Shown here: in pieces, positions 25,869 through 34,489 of the stretch
How the letters are laid out: every line of letters begins with the position of its first letter
Numbering within the stretch: position 1 is the first letter of the stretch
Source of the DNA: Streptomyces sp. GS7
GTDB lineage: Bacteria; Actinomycetota; Actinomycetes; Streptomycetales; Streptomycetaceae
Direction of reading: 5' to 3'
Length of the DNA: 64,000 nucleotides
Assembly: GCF_009834125.1 (NCBI RefSeq)
Contig: NZ_CP047146.1
Span: 3,899,501 to 3,963,500 of the forward strand
Notes under the pieces: model-generated
What the model was told of the DNA's origin: nothing
Databases searched by the model: none
What the model saw: only the letters and a program-made list of their open reading frames with translations
Position numbers and translations under genes: made by a program

Positions 25869-26813
25869 TCAGGTGGCTTCGTACGCCGCGCCGGCGACCG
25901 CGAGGTCCTCCCAGGCCATGCCGACGCTCTTGAAGAGGCGAGGGCGGTCCGGGTCCGCAGAGGCGGCTCCGGCGGCCAGGTCGGCGAGCGTCACCAGTGC
26001 CTCCGGGGTGAGCCGGCCGCTCTCCAGTTCCGGGATGAGGTCACCGGCTTCGCGGGCCGCGGCGGCCCGGGACTCGACCACGACGGTGCTGCCCAGGACG
26101 GTGCTGCCGTCCACCTCGCGGCTGCCGCGCTCGTGGGAGCCGACCGCGGTCACCGTGGCGTGCGGCGGGAGCAGGGAGCCGTCGAACAGCGGGGTGCGGG
26201 CGGTGGTGCAGCAGGCCACGAGATCGGCGCCGGCGACCGCGGACGGGGCACCGGCCTCGACGGTGAGGCCGGTGCCCCGGCGGGCCGCCTCGACGAACCG
26301 CTCGACGTGCGCGGGGGTGCGTCCCACGACGGTCACGTGGGTGAGCGGACGCACCGCGCGCAGCGCGTCCAGGTGGCCGCGAGCCTGCGGACCGGTGCCG
26401 AACACCACCAGGCGCCCGGCCTCGGGGACGGCGAGCAGGTCGGCGGCGAGGGCCGAGACGGCCGAGGTGCGCACGGTGGTCAGCGCGATCCCGTCGAGCA
26501 GTGCGACCGGGGTGAGGGTCGCGGCATCGAAGAGCAGGTACTGGCCCTGGACGCGGGGGAGTCCGGCGGCCGGGTTGTCCGGGGCGACGGTGGCCACCTT
26601 GACGCCCGCGTAGCGGCTGCGGTGTGCGGGCATCAGGAGCAACTGGCCGTGCTCGACGGGCACGATGGTGCGTGGCGGATCGGCTTCGGGGTCCGGCCCG
26701 TCGCGCAGCGCGGCGCGCAGCGCGTCGACGGCCGCGGCCATCGGGAGCGCGTGCAGCAGACCGGACTCGTCGATGATCCGGGGCGGGCGGGGGACCGGGG
26801 AAGTGGCGCTCAT
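25869..26813 (-). CDS. Ornithine cyclodeaminase / mu-crystallin family NAD(P)-dependent enzyme
   Basis: A 314-aa Rossmann enzyme. The family includes ornithine cyclodeaminase, alanine dehydrogenase (archaeal type) and SbnB-like amino-acid dehydrogenases. The NAD loop appears as VFGTGPQARGHLDAL near 132-146. Other family blocks include VKVATVAPDNPAAGLPRVQG near 70-90, TALRTSAVSALAADLL-like sequence near 110-125, and ADLVACCTTARTPLFDG near 198-214. The start at 26813 gives the usual short N-terminus. The gene precedes asnB on the same strand but 649 bp away, so an operon is not certain. Substrate cannot be assigned. Confidence 0.87.
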   Translation of the reverse strand: MSATSPVPRPPRIIDESGLLHALPMAAAVDALRAALRDGPDPEADPPRTIVPVEHGQLLLMPAHRSRYAGVKVATVAPDNPAAGLPRVQGQYLLFDAATLTPVALLDGIALTTVRTSAVSALAADLLAVPEAGRLVVFGTGPQARGHLDALRAVRPLTHVTVVGRTPAHVERFVEAARRGTGLTVEAGAPSAVAGADLVACCTTARTPLFDGSLLPPHATVTAVGSHERGSREVDGSTVLGSTVVVESRAAAAREAGDLIPELESGRLTPEALVTLADLAAGAASADPDRPRLFKSVGMAWEDLAVAGAAYEAT

Positions 26814-27391
26814 ACCGCCGAGTCTGCCCCGGCCCGGCGCGTGGATGCGTGATCTTCGACGCACCGGAGCGCGGGCGGAAAGGAGGAGAGCGCCCGCGGG
26901 GCGCACCTCCCCTCGCGATGCGGCGGCGCCGCAGCCCCGGCAGCCCCGCCCCGCCGGCCGAGGGCGTCTTGCCCTGCGTCCCCCCACCGGCCCTTCGACC
27001 GCTCCCCGCCCGCCCAAGGCCCGTATCCGTAAACTCCGTCAATTCCACTGCACCGTACGGCAGTTGACCGGCCTGTCGGTTGCCAAGGACGCCGGCGATG
27101 CATGGTGTCGGTCCACCGTACGGCCGCCCCTGCCACCTCGACCGCGTTACCCACCAGCCGTGACGGCCGCCCACGACACGTGCTCAACAACCAGGCGACG
27201 CAAGGCGCCTATCCCACCCGGGCCGATCCTGGCGAGCACGCCGGCCACCCAAGCCCGTCCGCCACTCGGTGAGGGTACGGCGACCGCCACCATCGCCGGT
27301 CACGGGATATCCAGTTGCCGTCCCGTCGCGCGTGCACGTCTGCTGGTGATCGGCCGCACGGTGACGGGCCCGTATCCGAATCCGAGGCATC
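26814..27391. other. Gap at the left edge of the decayed island
   Basis: 578 bp with no supported gene. Codon patterns are lost here; the segment marks the change from intact genes to the fragment-rich stretch. Confidence 0.4.
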
Positions 27392-27680
27392 GTGTGCACG
27401 AGGAAACGGGCCTCCCTGCCGCTGGCCCACCTCACGCGGGCCCTGCCCCGACGCCATGTGCTGACGGGACTGCTGGCCGCACTCGTCGTGTCCAGTCTGG
27501 GCGCGGCGCTGGCCACCTCCTACTGGGTGCTGCTTGCGGCGCGGCTGCTGACCGCGCTTGCGCAGGCGCTGTTCTGGGCCGTGATGGGGCCGGCCGCGGT
27601 GGGCCTGTTCCGGCCCGAGGCGCGCGGGCATGGGGTCGGCGCGCTGTCCGTCGCCGGCTCGCTCGCCCTCGTACTCGGCG
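27392..27680 (+). pseudogene. MFS drug exporter, N-terminal fragment
   Basis: The frame encodes PRRHVLTGLLAALVVSSLG, LLAARLLTALAQALFWAVMG and RGHGVGALSVAGSLALVLG, which are membrane helices 2 to 5 of a DHA1-type exporter (Cmx/CmlR-like) including the loop-2 RR motif. After VLG the frame runs directly into transposase-like sequence, so the gene is cut there. The N-terminal helix is also missing. A C-terminal fragment of a similar exporter in the same orientation lies at 33365-33859. Confidence 0.7.
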
Positions 27681-27699
27681 GAGAGCCGCTGCCGGCTCG

Positions 27700-27998
27700 G
27701 CTGCGCGAGCGGCACTGGCGCATCGCGCTGGTGTGGGCCGATGGCGGCTACACCGGACGCCTGGTCGACCTCGCCCGCGACGCCCTGCGCATCGCCCTGG
27801 CCGTGGTCAAACGCAGCGACGACGCGGCCGGTTCACCGTGTTGCCCAAGAGGTGGCTGGTGGAGCGGACGTTCGTGTGACTGATGCGCCCACGCCGCTTG
27901 GCGCGCGACTACGAGGGCCGCACCGACAGCTCGGAGGCAGTGTCGGGTGGTCGATGAGCATGGTCATGAGCCGCCGGCTCGGTCAGCGGGCACGCTGA
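27700..27998 (+). mobile_element. IS5-family transposase remnant
   Basis: Pieces in shifted frames encode HWRIALVWADGGYTGRLVDL (second catalytic Asp of the DDE triad), then LPKRWLVERTFV (region of the catalytic Glu), then RRLARDYEGRTDSSEAV and a final SRRLGQR. The order is that of an IS5-type transposase C-terminus, but frameshifts interrupt it. It is fused in frame to the preceding MFS fragment. Confidence 0.75.
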
Positions 27999-28207
27999 AC
28001 ATCCCCGGGCGGTCCGCTGACCCGCACTGGCCGCTCGTCAGCCACCACGACCGGCGGTACCTCCTCGTCTCCACGGGATTCCGCCAGGACCTCGCCGACC
28101 GTCTCACGGGCGGTAACGAACCGCTCCCACACGGCCTCCGCCTCCCGCGGCTCGACCTGAGGGGCCTCCACCCGCTGCCGAGCGGCGCGTTCACGCTCCT
28201 CCAGCAA
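27983..28207 (-). CDS. Short ORF or gene fragment of unknown function
   Basis: A 74-aa minus-strand frame (MLEERERAARQRVEAPQVEP, then AEAVWERFVTARETVGEVLA) with a charged helical composition and plausible codon use. It overlaps the end of the transposase remnant. No family recognised; it may be the tail of a lost mobile-element gene. Confidence 0.3.
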   Translation of the reverse strand: MLEERERAARQRVEAPQVEPREAEAVWERFVTARETVGEVLAESRGDEEVPPVVVADERPVRVSGPPGDVQRAR

Positions 28208-28270
28208 ACCCCATCACCGACGGCATCAGCATTATTCCCCTGGGGGCTGCTTGGTGAGGGGGCAAGTCCC

Positions 28271-29047
28271 CTAACCGCTCGTCTCCAACTGGGACGCGCG
28301 CTGGTGTCCGAGTGTCTGCTGCCACCTCCAGCCTGAGTCCCGCAGGGCGCTGGCGCGTTGCACAAGCGCGTCGATCCGGGTGGCTGCTTCGGTCGGTTCC
28401 CAGTAGCGAGTCGATGCGGTCGTCTGGTGGGGATGCTTGCGGTAGAGGATGCTCGGCTCGGCGATGAACTCACCGGGTGCCACGGCTTCCGCGGCGAGGA
28501 GCAGAGCAACCGTCTCGGCTCCGGACAGTGCCTGCCAGCCGCCGAGCGCCATCACCAGGCGACGGTGTGCAGCGAACGTGGTCGCCTGAACGGACAGACG
28601 TTGCTCAAGCACCTCGTGGTAGAAGCGGGCGGGCTCCACGGGGCCACCCGGAGGATCGCACGGACCCGGCGCTGTGCTCCCGTCCTCGTGGAGGTCGACG
28701 CAGGCGGACACGCACCACGGAACACGTTCCAGGGTCTCGATGTCCCGTTCCAGCGCGCCCGGCAGCAGTACGTCGTCCGCGTCCAACGTCCGTATCAGGT
28801 CACCGGTCGCGCGGGCGAGGGCGTGCGTGCGCGTTACCGCTATGCGTGCTCGGAGTCCTGTGCCGTGGGTGATCCTGGGGTCGCTGGGCAGGCTGTTGGC
28901 CGGGATGCCCGAGGTCCCGTCCTCCTGCACGCACCACTCCCATTCCCAGTCATCCGGGAGCTTTTGTTCGCGCAGAGATTCGTAGGTGTCACTAATGAAG
29001 TGGTGGCTGCCTTCGTGTACGGCGGTGATGACGCTGATGATTCGCAT
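28271..29047 (-). CDS. Family 2 (GT-A) glycosyltransferase
   Basis: A 258-aa cytoplasmic glycosyltransferase. The N-terminal nucleotide-sugar fold reads MRIISVITAVHEG, then SLREQKLPDDWEWEWCVQEDG near 25-45, and the DxD-type metal site is LIRTLDADDVLLPGALERD near 93-111. Downstream helices include LEQRLSVQATTFAAHRRLV, and the family ED-like region is replaced by GGWQALSGAETVALLL. I chose the ATG at 29047 because it gives the typical GT2 start; the ORF can extend 14 codons further. It looks intact although it sits among pseudogenes. Acceptor unknown. Confidence 0.78.
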   Translation of the reverse strand: MRIISVITAVHEGSHHFISDTYESLREQKLPDDWEWEWCVQEDGTSGIPANSLPSDPRITHGTGLRARIAVTRTHALARATGDLIRTLDADDVLLPGALERDIETLERVPWCVSACVDLHEDGSTAPGPCDPPGGPVEPARFYHEVLEQRLSVQATTFAAHRRLVMALGGWQALSGAETVALLLAAEAVAPGEFIAEPSILYRKHPHQTTASTRYWEPTEAATRIDALVQRASALRDSGWRWQQTLGHQRASQLETSG

Positions 29048-29399
29048 GGGGTGGGGTCCTGTCAGAGGGAAGAGGCCACCAGTGATCATGACATGAACCC
29101 ATGGCTAGAGTTTCACCCTCGGTGTCTGTCCCGTGTGCCCCGTTGCGAGCGTGGAGAGTCGAGCCCAACGGCCACCCCAACCGGCAGGGGCGCTGGTTGT
29201 GGGGCGGTGAAGGCGCCCCCCTTAGCGGCGATCCCCGGTTCGATGGCCGAGTCCATGGGGGTAGTGGTCGTAGGCGGTCAGAGCATGTATGACGGGCTCG
29301 CCGGTGCGGTCGTTGTGTCAGACCGCGGCGGTGAGCGCGAGGATGCGGCGCAGGACCCGGACGGCCACTCCGCCAGGGGTGCGGCGGCGGTGTTGTTCG
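29048..29399. other. Gap between GT2 and a transposase remnant
   Basis: 352 bp without a recognisable gene; probably part of the insertion-sequence debris that follows. Confidence 0.35.
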
Positions 29400-29572
29400 A
29401 GGTCGAGTCCTCCAAGCGACTGGGCCGCCACCGCTGGACCATCGAACGCACTATGGCCTGGCTCGCCGGCTGCCGACGACTCCACCGTCGCTACGAGCGC
29501 AAAGCCGGCCACTTCCTCGCCTTCACCAGCATCGCCTGCACCCTCATCTGCTACCGCAGACTCGCCAAATGA
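29400..29572 (+). mobile_element. Second IS5-like transposase C-terminal remnant
   Basis: The frame ending at 29572 encodes RHRWTIERTMAWLAGCRRLH and then FTSIACTLICYRRLAK, the conserved final region of IS5-type transposases around the catalytic Glu (IERT). Nothing recognisable precedes it, so only the last 55 or so residues remain. It differs in sequence from the remnant at 27.7-28.0 kb, so it came from another element. Confidence 0.72.
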
Positions 29573-29723
29573 GACGACCTCGGTCTCGATGAAGTCAAGT
29601 GCTGATCCTTCTCGGCATCCGCCGAACAGCGAGGGTTCGGCAGCGCGCTTCAGCGCCTCCACTCGGCCGGCGCATCATAAGCGCCCCGGCGTTTTCGGTG
29701 GCTGCCAGGGGCCTGGGAAGGGA

Positions 29724-29970
29724 TCATGCGCCAGGGTTGCCATGCGGGACGTCGAGGATGATGTCGGCGGCTCGGGCGATGACGGGGGCGCGGGTGCGGC
29801 CGGGGTGGTCGGAGGCGAGGAAGTGACTGCCGACGGCCGTGCAGAAGGCGAGCAGGGCGCGAGCCTCGACCTCGTCGGGGTCGGCGCAGAAGGTGCCGAT
29901 CGCGTCGCGGGCCAGCTGCATGCGCTTGTTGTCCACGCGGCGCAGGCGGTCGGCGACGGTGTGGTCACGG
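29724..29970 (-). pseudogene. TetR-family regulator, C-terminal fragment
   Basis: The minus-strand frame encodes DRLRRVDNKRMQLARDAIGT, then ALLAFCTAVGSHFLASDHPG and a final IARAADIILD, typical of the ligand-binding end of a TetR regulator. The DNA-binding half is absent: in place of it a different frame continues as a response-regulator N-terminus. Confidence 0.65.
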
Positions 29971-29979
29971 CGGGGGTGC

Positions 29980-30079
29980 GGAAGACCTGGCTGCGCAGGC
30001 CGGCGTCCAGGTGTCGTCCGATGGCGCTGTCATCCTCGACGACCAGGACGCGGGTCCCCTCCGCGGGTGCGGCGCGCAC
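29980..30079 (-). pseudogene. Response-regulator receiver, N-terminal scrap
   Basis: About 30 codons (TRVLVVEDDSAIGRHLDAGL) match the first strand and acidic pocket of an OmpR-type receiver domain. It then breaks into the TetR fragment, so two unrelated genes have been joined by deletion. Confidence 0.6.
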
Positions 30080-30104
30080 GCTTGGAAGCCCAGATGACTG
30101 ATGC

Positions 30105-30292
30105 CAAGGGGTCGGTGATCCCTACCTTGTTGATCGGGATGAGCGAGCCATTCGTAGAGTTGGCTCGGGGCTGGGCCCCGTTGTCACTGTGGAACATCGC
30201 CCCGCCAAGGAACCCGCCCCGGGTGCGGGCGGCGGCTTCGAGGGCGTCGGTGACCAGCTCGGTGAGCGTCTGGTCGGCGATCGCCCCCCACC
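30105..30292 (-). mobile_element. IS3-family transposase fragment
   Basis: The minus-strand frame encodes DQTLTELVTDALEAAARTRG and then GAMFHSDNGAQ, the integrase-core region of IS3-type orfB carrying the second catalytic Asp (HSDxG). The sequence loses similarity after that. It abuts the Nramp remnant. Confidence 0.65.
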
Positions 30293-30530
30293 CCGGTGGC
30301 CGCGCCGAGGCGCAGCACCGTCTCCTGGTTTACGTACAGGACGGAATCAGCAGGAGCAGGGCCCACGGCAGCTGAGCGCCGTGGTTCTGCCCGGCCTGGC
30401 CGTAGGTGGCAAAGTCGCCGGCGTCGTTGTCGCCGTGCGCAGCCCGGCCGCCCGGGACGGCGAAGGCCGTACGGGTGCCTGAAACGGGAATGCCAGGGCG
30501 CGCGGGAGAGGTGGTTACCGCGTACGGCCA
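30293..30530 (-). pseudogene. Nramp-type transporter remnant joined to the tail of an M-box leader
   Basis: Reading the minus strand, the first part (about 30440-30530) repeats the leader sequence found just below leader ORF 1: GTACGCGGTAACCACC, then CAGGCACCCGTACGGCC. It is followed by Nramp codons GDNDAGDFATYGQAGQNHG, PWALLLLIP and, after one missing base, VLYVNQETVLRLGAATGVG. These match residues 73-125 of the intact transporter at 42304-43974 closely. The N-terminal tail, most of the M-box and all later helices are missing. So a third M-box/Nramp copy once existed here. Confidence 0.75.
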
Positions 30531-30890
30531 TGGTGCTGCGAGACCGCTCATCACCGGTCGGTATGCATCACGTGACCGACGATTCACCGATCGTGTCGAG
30601 CGGATGTGCCGAAGCGGCCCCGTGGCCACGGTCATCTCAAGATCACGGCCTCGCCCCGCTCTGGCCGCGAAGCTCGGCCCGGTGACGTCCGATGACCGGC
30701 AGATGACGGGACGAAGTGCAGGTGAACCGCCCTTGGTCACGGGTTGGGGTGCGCCTGCAACGAGCACATCCGGCCCACAAGGCGTATATGTGAAGCCATT
30801 GGAGGTACAAACAGGGTGCGGTAAGCCGAACCGTGCGGGGGCTCCGTTCCTTCCGGGGTGCGAGCGAGGCCAGGCAGCAGGAGATGCACT
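30531..30890. other. Gap upstream of the PP2C phosphatase
   Basis: 360 bp with no supported gene; it must hold the phosphatase promoter. An AT-richer patch near 30785-30830 is the best candidate. Confidence 0.4.
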
Positions 30891-31994
30891 GTGAAAGTCC
30901 TGCAACCCACGCTGGCGAAGATGCCGTGGATGCTCGCGGCGCTGGCCCTCGTGGCTGGCGTCCTGCTGGACCTTTTCGCGCCCGAGCCGTATACGGGACT
31001 CCCGCTGCTGGCCGCCGCACCGCTCGTCGCGGGCGCCACGCTCTCCTTCCGCTCCGCGCTCGCCGTCGTGTGTGTCACGTGCGTGGTCTCGGTGGCGGTG
31101 GACATCGAACGCGGACGTCCGGCGACGCCGTTGTTCGTCGATCTGGCCGTGGTGGGCGTGATCGGCGTGCTGGCTCTCGCGGTCAACCGGCTCATTGTTC
31201 GGCAAGGGCGCGATCTGGCGCTGGCCAGGGATGTCGCGGAGGCAGTCCAGCGAGCGGCGCTTCCGGACCCGCCGAGGGAGGTGGGGCCGCTGGCCGTGGC
31301 TGCCGGGTATACGGCGGCGCAGGCCGAGGCGCGTATCGGCGGTGATCTCTTCGCGGTGCAGGAGACGCCGTTCGGGGTGCGGATGATCATCGGGGATGTG
31401 CGGGGCAAAGGTATTGCGGCTGTCGCCGCCGTGTCGGTCGCGATCGGAGCGTTCCGTCAGGAGGCCGAGTACGCTCCCAACTTGGCCACGTTGGGAGAGC
31501 GGATGGACGAGGCGATGGCCAGGACAGCGGCCCGAAGCGGCCCGGTGATCTCCACGGAGGGTTTCACCACTGCTGTGCTGGCCGAGGTCTCCGCCGACGG
31601 GGAGGTGCTGAGCCTGGTGAACCGCGGGCATCCGCCCCCGTATCTGGTTCACGACGGACAGGTCGTACGGCTCGATCCGACCGCCCCACAGCTGCCCCTC
31701 GGGGTGGGGCTGGGCGATATCGCTCCTGGCGGCTCGGTTGCTGTCGATGTGGTGCGGCTGCCCCTGGGGGCCTCGCTGTTGCTGGTGACTGACGGTGTCA
31801 CCGAGGCGCGGGACAAGCGGGGGACTTTCTATGATCCGGTCTCCTCAGGGCGTATGCGCAGGCGGTTCAGGGACCCCGATGCCCTGGTGGATGCCCTGAC
31901 CAAGGATGTTGGCCGCTGGACCGAGGGCAAACACGATGACGACATGGCCATCTTGGTGGTCACCCGGCGCCGCCGCCCTCCCCACGCCGTCTGA
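30891..31994 (+). CDS. Membrane-anchored PP2C/SpoIIE-type serine/threonine phosphatase
   Basis: A 367-aa protein. Three to four hydrophobic segments fill residues 10-105 (MPWMLAALALVAGVLLDLF, LLAAAPLVAGATLSF, VVGVIGVLALAVNRLIV). The PP2C-like SpoIIE domain follows from about 130: GPLAVAAGYTAAQAEARIGGDLF, IIGDVRGKGIAAVAAVSVAI, NRGHPPPYLV, LLVTDGVTEARD and a terminal HDDDMAILVV. The metal-binding Asp residues of GGD, GDV, TDG and DD are all present. Such enzymes act on anti-anti-sigma factors or similar partners. Start GTG at 30891 with CAGGAG upstream. It appears intact inside the decayed island. Confidence 0.9.
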   Translation: MKVLQPTLAKMPWMLAALALVAGVLLDLFAPEPYTGLPLLAAAPLVAGATLSFRSALAVVCVTCVVSVAVDIERGRPATPLFVDLAVVGVIGVLALAVNRLIVRQGRDLALARDVAEAVQRAALPDPPREVGPLAVAAGYTAAQAEARIGGDLFAVQETPFGVRMIIGDVRGKGIAAVAAVSVAIGAFRQEAEYAPNLATLGERMDEAMARTAARSGPVISTEGFTTAVLAEVSADGEVLSLVNRGHPPPYLVHDGQVVRLDPTAPQLPLGVGLGDIAPGGSVAVDVVRLPLGASLLLVTDGVTEARDKRGTFYDPVSSGRMRRRFRDPDALVDALTKDVGRWTEGKHDDDMAILVVTRRRRPPHAV

Positions 31995-32176
31995 GCCGCG
32001 CCGACGTGACCGGCCGCTCACTGGTGTGGTAGCCGCGTGAGCGCGGCCCACGCAGGAAGTCGATAGCGTCTTGTGGGGTCCAGGTGGTCCAGGTCGGGGC
32101 TGAACGTTCCCTCCACCTGCCCCAACTCGCGGACCCCACCGACAACTTGGCGTCGCGGGAACGGAGGATGGGTTTG

Positions 32177-32985
32177 TCAGTGGGGAGCGCGCTGACGCTG
32201 CGGCAGCGCGGGCGGGAGGCGGTAGGCACTGCACACGGCGGGCAGCCGTACCCCGGCCAGCCGCAGCTGGGTGATGCGGCTGTGGAAGGCGGCTCCGCGC
32301 ATCAGATGGTCAGCGACGGCGGCGACCTGACGGTGCTCGGGGTCAGCCAGCACGCTGCCCTCGGTCCAGGCGTTGAACGCTCCCATCGCTGGGCCGCACC
32401 AGATCTGCCAATCGCCTCGGCGGGTCTCCTCTCCGTTCTTGGCCCAGCGTGACGCCATTCCCAAGTACCAGCGGAAGACCATTGCCATGCGGTACTTGGC
32501 GTCCTGCTCGGCACGACGCAGCCACTGCGGGTGCTGCGCTCGAAGATGGTCGGCGGTATCCCGCCAGACCTCCTCCACCGGCCGGCGCGGCACCCGCTTC
32601 TCCAGGTAGTCGCGCTCGTTGGCTGGCAGGTCGTCCAGGCTCGGGTGCCTGCGGTAGAGGCGGTACAGGCGTCCTGCGTGTCCGGGGAACATCGTGCCCC
32701 GGGGAAAGCACCTGCACTGTGACACCTTGCTCGAACATGTCCCCGGACGGCGCGGTGGTGCAGTCGGCCAGGCCCACGCCGGACAGCAGTTGTTTGACGG
32801 CCGGTGAGGTCCCCGCCTCGGCGACGGACTGGTTGATGGACCCGGTGACCACGTAGCAGGCGCCGAGCGAGAGGGCGGCGACCACCGCCTCCGGGGTGCC
32901 GATCCCGCCGGCGGCGCCGATGCGCACCCGGGTCGCGCACGGCTGCTCGCGAGCGAGGCGGTCGCGCAGCCGGACGATCTGCACA
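32177..32985 (-). pseudogene. PfaD-type enoyl reductase, C-terminal remnant with a frameshift
   Basis: PfaD proteins are FMN enoyl reductases acting in trans on polyunsaturated-fatty-acid synthases or trans-AT PKSs. The first part, in one minus-strand frame, reads IVRLRDRLAREQPC, RIGAAGGIGTPEAVVAA, TGSINQSVAEAGTSPAVKQL and SGDMFEQGVTVQVLSPG. Near 32700 it shifts frame to GTMFPGHAGRLYRLYRRHPS, RRPVEEVWRDTADHL, MAMVFRWYLGMASRW and QIWCGPAMGAFNAWTEGS. About the first half of the protein is gone. No PUFA or trans-AT PKS genes are in the window. Confidence 0.82.
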
Positions 32986-33066
32986 TGGGAACGGGCCGCC
33001 GGACACGGATGCAGACGGCGGACCGGGCCCGGCTGGCGACGCATCGCCGCCTGCGGTTGGGCTCGT

Positions 33067-33351
33067 TCAGTGAGCTGCGGCTGCACGACTCCCATCACTG
33101 CTTGGCGTGTCGCCGATGGGCTGGCTGGTGCGGTTGGCGTGCATCTCGCGGGTGGTCTGCGCGGCTTTCTCGCTGCGCTTCGACTCGTGGCGCAGGCCGC
33201 CGTCACCGGTGACGGCGGCCCACAGGGCGAACGCGCGGGCCTTGCGCTCGTGGAGGGTGGCGAGAAGGGCGAGGTCGGGCTCGGGGCGCTGCTGGTAGGC
33301 GCGGAACCGGGCTCCGAGTTCGATGAGCTCAAGGCGCAGGACGTCGGGCAT
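33067..33351 (-). CDS. Small helical protein of unknown function (94 aa)
   Basis: The frame encodes MPDVLRLELIELGARFRAYQ, then LALLATLHERKARAFALWAA and a polar tail ending in SRAAAAH. It is charged, helical and has coherent codon use. I recall similar short proteins from Streptomyces mobile elements but cannot assign a family. It begins 13 bp from the MFS C-terminal fragment, on the opposite strand, so its insertion or the associated rearrangement may mark the exporter breakpoint. Confidence 0.5.
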   Translation of the reverse strand: MPDVLRLELIELGARFRAYQQRPEPDLALLATLHERKARAFALWAAVTGDGGLRHESKRSEKAAQTTREMHANRTSQPIGDTPSSDGSRAAAAH

Positions 33352-33364
33352 GAAGTTCCCGGGC

Positions 33365-33859
33365 GACGTGAGTGGGTTCTCCCCGAGCGCGGTCGGTGCC
33401 CTGCTCGTGACCTTCGGCGTCGCGTGCCTGGCCGGGGTGAGCATCACCGGGGCGCTGCTGGACCGCGTTCCGCACCACACGCTGAACACTGCCGTGGCCA
33501 CGCAGGCGGTGGGCATGCTCGGACTGTCCGCGGCCGGTACCGATCCGGTGGCGGCGGTGGTGTTCCCGGTGCTGATGGGCGGTGCGCTCGGGCCGGTGTT
33601 CATGGCCACCCAGAACGAGATGCTGCGCTCCGCACCGGGCCGCACAGATCTCGCACTCGCAGCCAACTCCGGTGCCTACAACGCCGGTATCGCGGCGGGC
33701 GCCGCGCTGGGCGCACTGGCCCTGCCGCTCGCCGGCCTACCGGGCACCTTCCTCATGGGCGGGCTGCTGACCACAGGGGCCTGCGTGTTACTGCTCGGCG
33801 AGCGGCTGCTGCCCGCGGCGAAGGCGACACGGGCCGCAAAGGCCCTTCCGAACCAGTAA
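33365..33859 (+). pseudogene. MFS drug exporter, C-terminal fragment
   Basis: From DVSGFSPSAVGALLVTFGVA onward the frame encodes helices 8-12 of a DHA1-type exporter: ITGALLDRVPHHTLN (loop with the basic motif), VFPVLMGGALGPVFMA, AANSGAYNAGIAAGAALGAL and LMGGLLTTGACVLLLGERLL. The N-terminal half is absent. It has the same strand and the same family appearance as the N-terminal fragment at 27392-27680; together they would still lack roughly 130-150 middle residues. Confidence 0.72.
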
Positions 33860-34126
33860 CCGACGTCGCGAGGGTCGGACGGACCATGTTGCGTGAGCCA
33901 CTCGGGCACAACGTCCATGTCGGCGATCCGACCCTTCGCGGCGTCCTCGGCACCAGGCTGACCCGCGAGCTGCGCAACGTCACGTCGCCGAGACTCCACA
34001 ACGGGTGCCGTGGCTTCCACCCCGGCAATATCGCTGCGCGGAAGGTCCTCGAATACCGGTAATGCACCCCGTCGGCACAACGAACCGAACCCCGTGCGCC
34101 CTACATTCCCCGTCGGGCCGACTGCT

Positions 34127-34489
34127 TCAGAGGCGGATGATGTTGTTGCACCCGTGGGACGAGCCGAGCCTGGTGACCTGCACGTCCGGCCTCTCGATTT
34201 CTCTGAGCGGGAAGCCCAGGTGGTCCCGGAACCGGAGCTCGCCGAATACGTCGACGTTGTCGTCGAATGTCCTGCATGCGGTGCTCTGCCGGATGATGAC
34301 CTTGCGGCCGCCCGACTTGCCGTGGTCGCGTCCGCCGCTCGATTGCTGCTGGTAGGTGCTCTGGTTGCTCGACTGGGGGCGGTGGTCGTAGCCGCCCGCC
34401 CCGCCATCGGCGTAGGCGGTGCCGGCGCCGAGGAGGCCGACGCTGCCGAGAACGGCGACCACGGCGGCAGTCTTGTGAAGCTTGCGCAT
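34127..34489 (-). CDS. Small secreted protein of unknown function
   Basis: A 120-aa protein with a clear signal peptide (MRKLHKTAAVVAVLGSVGLLG, cleavage after AYA near 27). A Gly/Gln/Ser-rich spacer (residues 28-65) leads into a small domain with two cysteines (C92 and C114 approximately): VIIRQSTACRTFDDNVDVFG, then TRLGSSHGCNNIIRL. The pair could form one disulfide. GGAGATGAC supports the ATG. No family recognised. Confidence 0.75.
   Translation of the reverse strand: MRKLHKTAAVVAVLGSVGLLGAGTAYADGGAGGYDHRPQSSNQSTYQQQSSGGRDHGKSGGRKVIIRQSTACRTFDDNVDVFGELRFRDHLGFPLREIERPDVQVTRLGSSHGCNNIIRL

Noticed and set aside
33753..34067. Minus-strand ORF downstream of the MFS fragment
   Set aside because: Mixed frames and no family; part could be a remnant but support is too weak to list as a gene.
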